A stretch of DNA of 47,500 bases from the NCBI GenBank assembly GCA_021776795.1, contig JAJFFC010000003.1:1-47500 (forward strand), read 5' to 3'. The position numbers and the translations under genes were made by a program. The notes under the pieces were generated by a model. The model saw only the letters and a list, made by a program, of their open reading frames with translations, ran no database searches and was not told where the DNA came from. Source of the stretch: Planctomycetota bacterium. GTDB lineage: Bacteria; Planctomycetota; UBA1135. Shown in pieces: positions 7,395 to 16,305 of this stretch (the stretch's first letter is position 1; the number at the start of each line of letters is the position of its first letter).

Positions 7395-8396
7395 ATGAAA
7401 TTGTTCTCTCCCGTTTTGGCCTTGTCCTTATTCGCTGCGCCACTTTGCGCGCAAGATGTCCTCATTGTCACCGTGGATGCCACGGGTTGCTCGCTTTCCA
7501 ATGTGAAATCGACGCTAGATGCCACCGGCCTATTAGGCACGGTGGACACCTTCGATGGTGGGTTTGCCACACCGTCCTTGGCAACGCTGCAGAATTATGA
7601 CGCGGTTCTTGTCTTTAGCGACTCCGGAGGATTCTTGTCCGCAGTCGATATGGGCAATGTGCTTGCCGATTACATTGACGGCGGCGGCGGCGTGGTCGAT
7701 GGCGTGTTCTCTGCCCATCCCTCGTTGCCGATTCAAGGTCGTTGGGAAACTGGTGGCTATGCCTTGGTGACTGCGACTGGACAAACTCAATTTGCACAGG
7801 AATTCCTCGGCCCAGTTTTGGACCCAGGCCATCCGGTCATGCAAGGTGTGACGAGCTTTGATGGCGGCTCAGCTTCCTTCCAATACTTGAACCCTGTGGT
7901 GACCCCCGCAGGCACTTTGATTGCGCAGTGGAGCGACGGCGTGACCCCGCTTGTGGTGGCAGGCAATAACGGCCAGCAAGTGAGTCTTGGCTTCTTCCCG
8001 CCCAACAGCAATTGCGGAAGTTCCTTCTGGAATGCGAGTACAGATGGCGCATTGCTCATGGTCAACGCTCTCCAGGCCGTGTCAAAAATGCAGTTGGTTG
8101 GCACGACTTTTGTCGCCGGGCAAGCTGCTTCGCTTACCGTCTCCGGCTCCACGGCCTTTGGCGCAACCGGAATCGCCTTTAGCGTGGTCGGGGGTGGCCC
8201 AACCTCCACTCCTTTTGGTGTTGCGGACCTCAGTGCACCGATCAACGTACTCACTGTGCTGACCGCGGACCTCAGTGGCGACGCCGTGTTCAACTTTGTG
8301 GTGCCCGCAGGTGCCTCTGGTGGACAGATTTGGCTACAAGCTTTGGATTTGACGACAGGCCGCTTCAGTAATGGCCTATTCCGGCCGATTTCCTAA
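7395..8396 (+). CDS. Secreted protein with a GATase/ThuA-like N-terminal region and a shared C-terminal module
   Basis: The ATG at 7395 is chosen because it gives a clean signal peptide (MKLFSPVLALSLFAAPLCAQ); the frame is open further upstream but without a signal. The mature part starts DVLIVTVD and includes YDAVLVFSDSGGF, a glycine run in ADYIDGGGGVVDG and a late HPVMQGV. This pattern resembles class I glutamine-amidotransferase-like or ThuA-like folds without an obvious catalytic triad. The last ~100 residues (TPFGVADLSAPI to IWLQALDLTTGRFSNG) closely match the C-terminus of the convergent neighbour at 8403-11084, so this is a transferable domain, perhaps for sorting or surface attachment. 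Specific function unknown. Confidence 0.75.
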   Translation: MKLFSPVLALSLFAAPLCAQDVLIVTVDATGCSLSNVKSTLDATGLLGTVDTFDGGFATPSLATLQNYDAVLVFSDSGGFLSAVDMGNVLADYIDGGGGVVDGVFSAHPSLPIQGRWETGGYALVTATGQTQFAQEFLGPVLDPGHPVMQGVTSFDGGSASFQYLNPVVTPAGTLIAQWSDGVTPLVVAGNNGQQVSLGFFPPNSNCGSSFWNASTDGALLMVNALQAVSKMQLVGTTFVAGQAASLTVSGSTAFGATGIAFSVVGGGPTSTPFGVADLSAPINVLTVLTADLSGDAVFNFVVPAGASGGQIWLQALDLTTGRFSNGLFRPIS

Positions 8397-8402
8397 AGCG
8401 AT

Positions 8403-11084
8403 TCACTGAATCGTTCGTGCGTGACTGTTAGAGAAAAGCCCTGTTGAGAAATCCAGGGCTTGGACCCAAGCCTGAAGACCGACGGTTCCTGCCGGGATCG
8501 AGTTGCTCAAGCTCGCGACTCCGCTGGCATCGGCGGTCAAGCGCGGCAGTTGCAGAATGGGCTGCGAAAGTTCCGCCACGCCGAAGGGGGTGGCGGTCGG
8601 TCCGTTCCCTGCGCGGCTGTACGCCAAGAACACGGTTTGATTTGGCGTGGCGCCGGCCACACTCAGCACGAAAGATTCACCAGCCACAAGCTCGCTGGCG
8701 AACAGGGTGAAAGTCGAGGTGTTGGAGGTGATCAAGCTTCCCTGATCGTCCCAAACAAAGAGATCTTCGCTAGCTTGCAGATTGCCATCGTAGGGACCAA
8801 CCACGAATAAACGCTCGCCACCTTTTGGGGATTGGCTGCGTTGGCGGAAAGCATAGAGTTCAGGCGAGAGATAAAGCGATTGTCCAGCAGGAACCACGGT
8901 GCCGGAAGCAAAGGTGAACTCGATGCCACCACTCACTGACCAACCACTGAGGTCGACGGCATCTGCGGTGGGGTTCTCGAGTTCCAGCCATTCTTCGTCA
9001 TCCTCGCCGGAGAGGGGGTCGGGCTCCATGGCGCCGAGGACCAAGGTGGGGTTGGTACTCGGAGGTCCTGGGAGTACGCCCGAGGACAAATGGGTTTGGA
9101 ACAGGTGTGCGCGGCGGTCTGGCAGGTAGTCCTGCGTAATCTGATTCAAACCTTGGACAAAGGTCATATTTGTGTCCCAGCCGGGTGTGCCCCAAGACTG
9201 CACATCGAGGGCAACTTCGGGAGCAAGTTCGGCTTGGAGTTGGGCGATGCGCTGTTCGAGGAGTCGTTCCTGCACCGGGGTGCCTGGCGCTTGTAGTTGC
9301 TGTTCCATGACGGTCCACAGCCGGCGGGTGTACATGGAGCGCACACGAGTATTGCGATAGCAAGCATCAATCAGGCGGTTCCACGGGCCGTCAATCTTGG
9401 GATGGTTGGCGTCGCCAAAGAGGGGATGGGACTGTGGATCTTTTTCTGCCCACATCGTGTCGTTGAGCACCCCACCAAACAGGGTGAAGTTGCGCCCCCA
9501 GGTCAGGTCTTTGTCCCAAGGCAAGAACATCCATTCGCGATCGCCCTCGCTGTCGCGGTACAAGTAGTAGTTCTTCTCGACATGATCATTGTCGTGGATC
9601 AACGTGGTTGCCACTAGATAACTCACGACCGCCGGCAAATCGATGTTGTCCATCAGGTAAGCATCGAGAGCTACACCGCTTAGTTGGACACCGTTGACTA
9701 GGTCCTGCAAATCTTGATTGCCCTCGCCGAGGCGAGTTTTCTTTTCCACGGCGAAGGTCGAAGAGGTAATCGGATTGTACATTTTGTACAAGGCGCCATC
9801 TTCATCGAGATCGATACGGTCCAGGAACTCATCATCAACCTGCTCGACGAAGTTGTAAAGGCCATGGTGGCCCCCGTTTTGACGCAAATGCACCATGGCC
9901 GAAAGCGAGGCATAGGCGCCGACGGTGTGGTACATCTCCCAAGAGAGTTGCTGGCGAATATAGGACTTATCCGACCACGTGGAGTTCAGGTTGATTTCCT
10001 CCATGCGGCTGACGCCATCCTGCCAGCGAAACTTCTCGCCCGGGTTGAAGTCGATTTTGTAGCTCTTCTTGGTGTAGGAAGAGGTGCTGCCGCCGCGAAT
10101 CCGGCAAAATTGGTTGTCGTAGAACTCGCCGTTGTACCAAAGGGAACAACGGGTTCCATTGCGCGTCTCGGCCTGGCTAGGGTTCTGAACAAACCAATAG
10201 AAAGTGGAGACAGCACTTTGCACGGCCGGGTCTTGCACCACGGTGCCAAAGTACTCCGCAGAATCGCTAATCAGGTTCAATGGAGCCTTGCCAGCCAAGC
10301 TATTGGTGTCTTGCGCCAAGACTTGCCAGCGCACCATTTGCCCTGGGCTTGCGCTGCCGGCGGCAATCGCGGCAGTCCACACGCCGTCGCCCGCTTGCTG
10401 GTCCGGGCCGATGCCATCATCGTGCATGCTCAGCGTGGTGGTCGAGCCATAGTCCACGCGATAGGTCAGGGAAACGGTGGCAATCGGCACCGAAGCTCCG
10501 AGCACCTCGGCTTCAATCACAATGTCCTCGGCATTCGTCGGGAACAGTGGGCTATGAGTTACCTCGGAAACAAAGGGCCCGCCAAAGCCGTTTGGCTGCC
10601 CAGGAGTGGGAACTGGAAAATAGCTTTCTTGCAATGTGGGCCCTGGCTGAAAGCGCAGGCCGTAAGAGCGGTCCGCATACTGCGGCGGAAAAGCGGGGGA
10701 GTATTCATGCACGACGGTGGTGCCATTGGGCAACACCACCGCAAGATATTCCCCATTGGATGTCAGCTTGAAGTTGGTGTGTAACTCTTGCCCACTCACA
10801 GCGCGGTCTTTGTCAGAAGCGAAGACCACCACTGAAGAACCAGCGGCAATCGTGGTGGGGCTCGGGAAAGCCCATTTGCTTAGCTGATTGGGATCATCCG
10901 TGAGGTAATAACCGCCTAGGTCCAATGCGCCTGGACCTGCGTTGTGGACTTCCATCCAGTCTGAACTGTCGCCATCTTCATCTTCAGAGTCACTTTGATT
11001 CGAAGCCACAAACTCAGTAATGAGCGGGTTCTGGGGGCCCTCCATGGGCAGGAAGAGGGCAATGGCTAGGAATTCGCTTATCAT
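8403..11084 (-). CDS. Secreted lamin-tail / CotH / lamin-tail protein
   Basis: An 893-residue extracellular protein. A short hydrophobic N-terminus (MISEFLAIALFLP) probably serves as the export signal. The order of domains is: a lamin-tail domain (LITEFVASNQSD to DLGGYYLTDD, ~22-130); a CotH kinase-like region (~300-560) with YNGEFYDNQFCRIRGGSTS, KKSYKIDFN, YNFVEQVDDEFL and the late FLPWDKDLTWG; a second lamin-tail domain (LVLGAMEPDPLSGEDDEEWL, ~690-780); and a C-terminal module of ~100 residues. CotH of Bacillus phosphorylates spore-coat proteins; in this type of multidomain protein the role is unproven. The C-terminal module (GNGPTATPFGVAELSQPI, QAWVQALDFSTGLFSN) is shared with the gene ending 6 bp away. 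Confidence 0.85.
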   Translation of the reverse strand: MISEFLAIALFLPMEGPQNPLITEFVASNQSDSEDEDGDSSDWMEVHNAGPGALDLGGYYLTDDPNQLSKWAFPSPTTIAAGSSVVVFASDKDRAVSGQELHTNFKLTSNGEYLAVVLPNGTTVVHEYSPAFPPQYADRSYGLRFQPGPTLQESYFPVPTPGQPNGFGGPFVSEVTHSPLFPTNAEDIVIEAEVLGASVPIATVSLTYRVDYGSTTTLSMHDDGIGPDQQAGDGVWTAAIAAGSASPGQMVRWQVLAQDTNSLAGKAPLNLISDSAEYFGTVVQDPAVQSAVSTFYWFVQNPSQAETRNGTRCSLWYNGEFYDNQFCRIRGGSTSSYTKKSYKIDFNPGEKFRWQDGVSRMEEINLNSTWSDKSYIRQQLSWEMYHTVGAYASLSAMVHLRQNGGHHGLYNFVEQVDDEFLDRIDLDEDGALYKMYNPITSSTFAVEKKTRLGEGNQDLQDLVNGVQLSGVALDAYLMDNIDLPAVVSYLVATTLIHDNDHVEKNYYLYRDSEGDREWMFLPWDKDLTWGRNFTLFGGVLNDTMWAEKDPQSHPLFGDANHPKIDGPWNRLIDACYRNTRVRSMYTRRLWTVMEQQLQAPGTPVQERLLEQRIAQLQAELAPEVALDVQSWGTPGWDTNMTFVQGLNQITQDYLPDRRAHLFQTHLSSGVLPGPPSTNPTLVLGAMEPDPLSGEDDEEWLELENPTADAVDLSGWSVSGGIEFTFASGTVVPAGQSLYLSPELYAFRQRSQSPKGGERLFVVGPYDGNLQASEDLFVWDDQGSLITSNTSTFTLFASELVAGESFVLSVAGATPNQTVFLAYSRAGNGPTATPFGVAELSQPILQLPRLTADASGVASLSNSIPAGTVGLQAWVQALDFSTGLFSNSHARTIQ

Positions 11085-11163
11085 GGCTCTGTCCCAAGGG
11101 TATCAGGATTTGGGGCATCTAGTGGTCTCAATCGTCGATGCGCCCCTGTGGTAGCTGTGGTCC

Positions 11164-11199
11164 AAAAAAAGGGAGCCCAAGCACTTGGCTTGGGCTCCC
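11164..11199 (-). terminator. Rho-independent terminator of the 11222-14207 gene pair
   Basis: A near-perfect 12-13 bp GC-rich stem spans 11171-11199 (GGGAGCCCAAGC and its complement). On the minus strand it is followed directly by seven T residues (11170-11164). It lies 22 bp after the stop at 11222. Confidence 0.93.
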
Positions 11200-11221
11200 A
11201 GATGAGGCGGGTGGTCCGCCT

Positions 11222-11893
11222 TTATTCGCCAACCAATGGCACACGCAGACCGGTCACCAAGTCGACTTCTTGCGGCGAGTAGGCCTCAATCAGATCGGCG
11301 GCCCAGCGGCGCAGTGCGAAGTCATTGGTGAAGTGCATGGCCTCGCGCATAGCGGCGGCGACCATCTCTTCCGAAGGGTTACCGACACCCTGAGAGCGAG
11401 CGGTCTTCAAGCGATCGCGCACCATTTGGATGTCCATCTCTTCGCCGAGAGCAGGCTCACCATAGAAGATGGGACTGTTGGCCAAATCGATGTCGACAGT
11501 TCCGTCTGACTTACGTGTCCCAGGAAGGATCGCGATGACATTGCCGGACAGGTCGCCCATATTCAGAGGCTCGGCAGTCTCCGCTCCAATCTGCAACACC
11601 GGCATGTAATGCTGGCGTGGCGTAAGCAGGGCAAGCTCCTTTACCGATAGCACCAGCAACATGCCAGCGTCGAACTGAGGTTGCTCGGCGCGATACCAAT
11701 GAGTGAAGGAGTCGTCGAGAGTGAAGGGAATCGCTTGCACCAGCTTCACTGGGTAGGACGCGGTGTTCTCTGGAATCTCCGGCATGGTGTCCTGGTTAGA
11801 CCAGGCGACGACCGCGGTACCGGCGCTGACGAGCACCAGGGACAGGGCCAACACGCGGCCCAAGCTAAACAAAGATGTTTTGGAGGTACTCAT
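11222..11893 (-). CDS. Small exported or membrane-anchored hypothetical protein
   Basis: The ATG at 11893 (MSTSKTSLFSLG) is chosen because GGAGAG lies about 7 bp upstream and because it begins 4 bp after the stop of the esterase gene. This gives 223 residues. A single N-terminal hydrophobic segment (VLALSLVLVSAGTAVVAW) anchors or exports the protein. The rest has no recognised domain; it includes the segment FTHWYRAEQPQFDAGMLLVL and ends in a helical stretch. It is co-transcribed with the secreted esterase and closed by a strong terminator, so it probably serves the same envelope process. Function unknown. Confidence 0.75.
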   Translation of the reverse strand: MSTSKTSLFSLGRVLALSLVLVSAGTAVVAWSNQDTMPEIPENTASYPVKLVQAIPFTLDDSFTHWYRAEQPQFDAGMLLVLSVKELALLTPRQHYMPVLQIGAETAEPLNMGDLSGNVIAILPGTRKSDGTVDIDLANSPIFYGEPALGEEMDIQMVRDRLKTARSQGVGNPSEEMVAAAMREAMHFTNDFALRRWAADLIEAYSPQEVDLVTGLRVPLVGE

Positions 11894-11897
11894 GGAA

Positions 11898-14207
11898 TTA
11901 CTCTCCAACGAACTGGAGGTCATCGAAGCCGAGTCGGCCTTCTGCCGTACCCGAAGAAGGTCCGAAACCAAAACTGACGTCTTGGATGCTGCACAAGTTC
12001 AAGCCGGTGCCGTTGTGCTGGAAATCAGTCAGTCGGATCTGAATGGTTTCATATTCGGCACCCCAACCGACTCCGGTGCCACAACCGGTGCGCTGGTAAG
12101 GCTCTTCCAAGCCACCGCCGTAGGTATCGACGCGAATCGTGCTGGAAACACCATCGGTGTCGGTCAGCGTCACTTCGAACACCTGGTCAGCCAAGACGGA
12201 AATGGTGAAGGGGTCACGCGGTGCCTGCGCAGCGCGGAAGCTCAGATAGTTGAAGCGGCTGACGTCGGCATCGGCGCTTGGAACATCGAAGGCCAGCACG
12301 CTATCGGAGTTGTACTCAAACACGATGGCTCGAGAGGGGTCCGTGGACCTTGCGTAGGTGAAGCCATTGAACTTGTCCGAGGTGGAGTTGGTGAAGGACC
12401 CGGTGGTGTCACCTGGACGGCCTTCAGTCAAATCGCTTACCGTGGCAAACACACTGCCTCCGGAACTGGACTGGGTAATCAGGCTATTGGACTGGAAGTC
12501 ATCAAGGACAAAGCGATCCACCTCATCACCGTCACGCAGCTGAAGGTCTACCTTCACGCAGGGGTTCTGCAGTTCCGAAGGGGAACCGATGGGGCGGAAA
12601 CTTTCCCACTGGCGCCAGAGGTAATCCTTGGCAGGAATGTTGCCATCAATCACGTGCTTCACCAACGGCAGGAAGTAGCCGCGCATCAGGGTGTGGGTCG
12701 TGGATCGACCGACCAGGCATGGTCCATTGGCCCAAGAGGAACCGCCACCATCGTGGAAGTCACCATGGCCGACGCCGTGATAGGAAGTCGACAAGCGTTT
12801 CTGCTGGGCGCGGTCATGGATTTGGAAGGTCCAGAGGATGGTGCTCGAGGCGCAACCCGAGACGTCGCTGTCAGCAATCCCTGTCCACACGTGGTAGGTC
12901 GCTTCATGAGGATCTGCGGCAGTGGTCGGCTGAAAGCCAGTCGGCGCAATGCTCGAAATCAGCTTGATGTCCGAAGCGGAGTAGCCGGTGACGGAGTAAG
13001 AGCCCTCGAGCAAGCGGTCGTAAGCAAGGGCGACGCCTTCACCACCGCGGCTGTGACCCAGCCAAGTGATTTTGGAAGTATCGACATGGCCGTTGAGCAC
13101 ACCACCAGCAATCGTGGGCAGGTTGTTGATGAAGTACTCGGTGTTGTCCAAGGTGGTGGTGCTCGCGCTAAAGATGCCAGGACCAGTGTTGTTGGAGTGG
13201 CTCATGACCACATAGCCGTAGCTCGCCATATGCTCACCAAGGTGGTCGTACCACTGGTAGTTGTGGCCGTTGCCGTGGCTAATGATGATCAAAGGCACTT
13301 GGCCCAAGCTGCCAATGTTGCTCGGGTAGTACAAATCCTGGGACAACCAGGTTCCGCCGGAGTACAGCGTTTCGACCACGCTGTAGGGGCCAGGTTGGGT
13401 CAGGTCGTGACAGACGTAGAAACCAGCCTCATCGGAGTAGCCGTCAATGAAGTCATCATCATTGAGAATGCCATCTTGGTTGAGGTCAATTACCATGTCA
13501 TAACCCACGCCAAGACCAGCGCCAGCATTCCCCGACAAAGTGCCGATATTGACTTGGAAGCGGTTCGCCGTAATCGGACCAGCGACGAAGCTTTCGGTTT
13601 GTGGGCTACCAGAGACATTGGTCAGGCTGGGGTCGGCAATCCACTGGGCGCGCGTCTTCGCGTTCACGATATAAACATCGCCGGTGCGGCCGATGATCTC
13701 TGGATACTGACTAGCTTCCACCGCCATCGAAACACTGAAGCCTTGGTTGAAGGCGCTGACATATTCGAAGTTGGGGTAGTTTGCCAAAAAGTTACCAGCG
13801 AGGGGCATATTGCGATCGACCAAGGTCAGTTCACAACTATTGCTGATGTCATAACCACCGGGCGCGCCGGGATCGATGACGACGCCAACCACATAAAACA
13901 ATTTGTTATTGAGATTAGGACGGTTCGGCAAGGGGACGGTGGTGTTGAGAACGCCGCCGGGAGGAATGTCGCCGAGACTAATCGAACGCCAGAAAGGAGT
14001 GAAGCCAATCGGTACCGTGACGCCACCAATGGTGGTCGGACCAGGGTCGACATCCAGCAAGAGCATGGCTGGTTGCCCTGGTGTCCCGGTTAACTGCACT
14101 TCCATCGGCGAAGCCATGTGCTTGGTCAGGGTGGTTTTCCCGTCAAGCTCAAGGCCTGCGCTGGCCGTAGCGGTTAGAAGGAGGAGGGAGGTGAATGTTG
14201 CAAACAT
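11898..14207 (-). CDS. Secreted alpha/beta-hydrolase (esterase/lipase-like) with C-terminal beta-sandwich
   Basis: The ATG at 14207 gives a signal peptide (MFATFTSLLLLTATASAG) and 769 residues; the frame extends upstream but without one. The hydrolase core lies around residues 300-560: ISHGNGHNYQWYDHLGEHMA is the oxyanion-side HG motif, WLGHSRGGEGVALAYD carries the nucleophile elbow GHSRGG, and WTGIADSDV and YHGVGHGDFHD are candidate sites for the acid and histidine. The arrangement recalls dienelactone-hydrolase or cutinase-like esterases. Residues ~600-769 look like a carbohydrate-binding-type beta-sandwich (FNYLSFRAAQ, LGFDDLQFVGE). The substrate is unknown, perhaps a polymer ester. A TAATCT sits 11 nt before the start and may be its -10. 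Confidence 0.8.
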   Translation of the reverse strand: MFATFTSLLLLTATASAGLELDGKTTLTKHMASPMEVQLTGTPGQPAMLLLDVDPGPTTIGGVTVPIGFTPFWRSISLGDIPPGGVLNTTVPLPNRPNLNNKLFYVVGVVIDPGAPGGYDISNSCELTLVDRNMPLAGNFLANYPNFEYVSAFNQGFSVSMAVEASQYPEIIGRTGDVYIVNAKTRAQWIADPSLTNVSGSPQTESFVAGPITANRFQVNIGTLSGNAGAGLGVGYDMVIDLNQDGILNDDDFIDGYSDEAGFYVCHDLTQPGPYSVVETLYSGGTWLSQDLYYPSNIGSLGQVPLIIISHGNGHNYQWYDHLGEHMASYGYVVMSHSNNTGPGIFSASTTTLDNTEYFINNLPTIAGGVLNGHVDTSKITWLGHSRGGEGVALAYDRLLEGSYSVTGYSASDIKLISSIAPTGFQPTTAADPHEATYHVWTGIADSDVSGCASSTILWTFQIHDRAQQKRLSTSYHGVGHGDFHDGGGSSWANGPCLVGRSTTHTLMRGYFLPLVKHVIDGNIPAKDYLWRQWESFRPIGSPSELQNPCVKVDLQLRDGDEVDRFVLDDFQSNSLITQSSSGGSVFATVSDLTEGRPGDTTGSFTNSTSDKFNGFTYARSTDPSRAIVFEYNSDSVLAFDVPSADADVSRFNYLSFRAAQAPRDPFTISVLADQVFEVTLTDTDGVSSTIRVDTYGGGLEEPYQRTGCGTGVGWGAEYETIQIRLTDFQHNGTGLNLCSIQDVSFGFGPSSGTAEGRLGFDDLQFVGE

Positions 14208-14354
14208 GATGAGGTTTAAGATTACCAGGAAAAGCCCAGTTTCCGGGGCCTTTTCGGGGGGAAGCTGGGGTGTTTCTCGGGTTCTCACACACCCTGGATC
14301 CCTCACCTAGGTATGCTGAGGAACCACTGAGCTGGCTCTCGGTGAAGCAAGCCT

Positions 14355-15218
14355 ATGTCAGATCGACTCACTGTCGCCGCAGATTCAGATCTCCTTACCG
14401 CTCTCAGTGGCGGATTGGCCGGTTGGTCACGGAAAGTCATTCGTCAACGCCTGCAAGGTGGCTGCGTTTTGGTCAACGACGAGGTTGCTCACCATGCCTC
14501 TCGACCAGTGCTTGCAGGTGACCAAGTTGTGGTTTTACCTGTGGGCCAGGGGCGGGCTAAGCAATACCAAGGCCTGACGATTCTCTTTCAGGACAACGCC
14601 CTGGTCGCGATTGACAAGCCCCCAGGATTGCTGTCGGTTTCGGCCGCGCGACAGGGCAAGCGCCATGCTCTGGGCCTATTGCGCGAGCAACTTACGGTGG
14701 GGCGCAAGCCGGCCACCTTATTTGCCGTGCATCGCTTAGACCAGGAGACTTCCGGAGTTCTCTTGTTTGCCAAATCGGCTGAGATGAAGAAGGCGGTACA
14801 GGCAGAATGGGGCGCAACCAAGAAGCACTACCTTGCTCTGGTCGAAGGAAAACTAGTCCAGGGCCAGGGCACGATTACGGAACCCTTGCGCATGGATCGC
14901 AAAGGCTTTCGTGCCATCGTTGGCGATCATGCTCAAGCCAAGTTTGCAATCACGCATTTTGAAGTTCGGCAGCGCTATCGTCATCGCACCCTGGTGCAGA
15001 TTGCCTTGGAGACTGGGCGCCAGCACCAAATCCGTGCCCACTTCTCGTGGTTAGGTCATCCTGTGGTGGGGGACCGTCGTTACGGAGATCCCGATCTTTG
15101 TCTTGCCCTGCATGCAGAGCGCCTAATCCTCCCTCACCCGCTGAGTGGGGAGCGCTTGCGAATCGAAGCGCCCTTGCCTAAAGACTTTGCGAAACTTTTG
15201 AAGAAACTACATCCCTGA
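14355..15218 (+). CDS. RluA-family pseudouridine synthase with S4 domain
   Basis: A 287-residue enzyme converting specific uridines in RNA to pseudouridine. An N-terminal S4 RNA-binding domain (~1-60, SRKVIRQRLQGGCVLVND) precedes the catalytic domain. That domain carries the signature HRLDQETSGVLLFAKS, with the catalytic aspartate at ~129. Downstream, TGRQHQIRAHFSWLGHPVVGDRRYG is the family's characteristic second motif. Length and domain order match RluC/RluD-type enzymes, but the exact rRNA target cannot be told from sequence. The next gene begins 7 bp later, so the two are probably co-transcribed. Confidence 0.92.
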   Translation: MSDRLTVAADSDLLTALSGGLAGWSRKVIRQRLQGGCVLVNDEVAHHASRPVLAGDQVVVLPVGQGRAKQYQGLTILFQDNALVAIDKPPGLLSVSAARQGKRHALGLLREQLTVGRKPATLFAVHRLDQETSGVLLFAKSAEMKKAVQAEWGATKKHYLALVEGKLVQGQGTITEPLRMDRKGFRAIVGDHAQAKFAITHFEVRQRYRHRTLVQIALETGRQHQIRAHFSWLGHPVVGDRRYGDPDLCLALHAERLILPHPLSGERLRIEAPLPKDFAKLLKKLHP

Positions 15219-15225
15219 ATTCATC

Positions 15226-16305
15226 ATGGCCACTCCCATCCTCAAGATTTTTTCCCATCAAGGGTGTCAGTCCTATCTGCTTGGTTGTCGCGACACCCAA
15301 GAAGCCGCACTCATCGACCCTAAGGTGGGTATGGAAGAGATGTACCACTACTTCCTGCAGGCATTTGGCTTGCAGCTCAAAGCAGTGGTCGATACCCATA
15401 CCCATGCCGATCACCTGTCGGCGTCCTCGCGCTTGGCAACGGGAGATGTCGCCCTGTACATGTCGACGAAAACTCATGTAGAACGAGAGCGCCTTTCTTT
15501 GGCCCATGGCCAGGCATGGCGTTTAGGCTCTCTCGCGTTGGAGGCGCATTTGGTTCCTGGTCATACCGAAGACTCCCTGGCGCTGGTGGGAGAGGGCATG
15601 GCCTTCACCGGCGATAGCTTGCTCATCGGCAGCTTAGGCCGCGCCGATTTCCACGGCAGCAAGCCGGAACAGCTATGGGAGTCGGTGCAGCGTGAACTGA
15701 TGCCCTTGCCAAAGGACACCTTGGTCTTTCCGGGGCATAGTTATCAAGACATTCTGTTCAGCACGATTGGTGCGGAGCAGGAACAGAATCCGGCCCTTGC
15801 CTTTGCCGATGCCAAGAGCTATGCCGCAAGCCTGAACATCGTCGAGGGAGCTGGAAACACTCCTGCGGTGGATCAAATGTTGGCTCTCAACCAAGAGGCG
15901 AATCCTCAATTGCCCGATGTCGTGACCAATGCGGCGGCCTGTTGTGCAAGTGGCGGTGGCATGGAGAAGCAGGAGGTTGCCGAACTCACCACCGAAGAAG
16001 CGCACCAAGCCTATTCCGCGATGGCCGATGCCACGCATTGGGTAGATGTCCGTGACCCTCAGGAATGGGCGCAAGGGCACATTCCGAACACCACGTTGAT
16101 TTCCCTTTCCGAGTTGGGATTTCACCTGAAGCAGTTGCGCCAAGCCGACCCGCTTTATTTGTGCTGTCGTTCTGGCGTTCGCTCTGTGACGGCCGCGAAG
16201 ACCTTGCAGCGACTTGGTATTCAAGCCACGCCATACAGCGTCGCTGGTGGCATATTGGGTTGGCAAGCGCACGGCTTTCCCATCGAAGGCGGCGTTTTAG
16301 CCTAG
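15226..16305 (+). CDS. Metallo-beta-lactamase fold plus rhodanese protein (persulfide dioxygenase-like)
   Basis: A 359-residue fusion. Residues ~1-230 form an MBL-fold domain with the metal motif THTHADH (H58, H60, D62, H63), a later GHTEDS and FPGHSYQD. This pattern fits ETHE1-like persulfide dioxygenases, which oxidise glutathione persulfide to sulfite. Residues ~250-355 form a rhodanese domain (WVDVRDPQEWAQGHIP) with the catalytic loop CRSGVRS (Cys ~314). MBL-rhodanese fusions are known in bacterial sulfide and persulfide detoxification. No signal peptide, so cytoplasmic. The stop codon interlocks with that of the convergent lipoprotein gene. A glyoxalase II-like activity is a less likely alternative. 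Confidence 0.87.
   Translation: MATPILKIFSHQGCQSYLLGCRDTQEAALIDPKVGMEEMYHYFLQAFGLQLKAVVDTHTHADHLSASSRLATGDVALYMSTKTHVERERLSLAHGQAWRLGSLALEAHLVPGHTEDSLALVGEGMAFTGDSLLIGSLGRADFHGSKPEQLWESVQRELMPLPKDTLVFPGHSYQDILFSTIGAEQEQNPALAFADAKSYAASLNIVEGAGNTPAVDQMLALNQEANPQLPDVVTNAAACCASGGGMEKQEVAELTTEEAHQAYSAMADATHWVDVRDPQEWAQGHIPNTTLISLSELGFHLKQLRQADPLYLCCRSGVRSVTAAKTLQRLGIQATPYSVAGGILGWQAHGFPIEGGVLA

Noticed and set aside
9714..10784. A 356-codon plus-strand open frame
   Set aside because: Antisense to the CotH region of the lamin-tail protein, with no motif of its own.
11763..14093. A 776-codon open frame on the plus strand
   Set aside because: It is exactly antisense to the secreted esterase, which has a signal peptide, active-site motifs and an operon partner. 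The antisense translation has no recognisable domain and is a codon-bias shadow.
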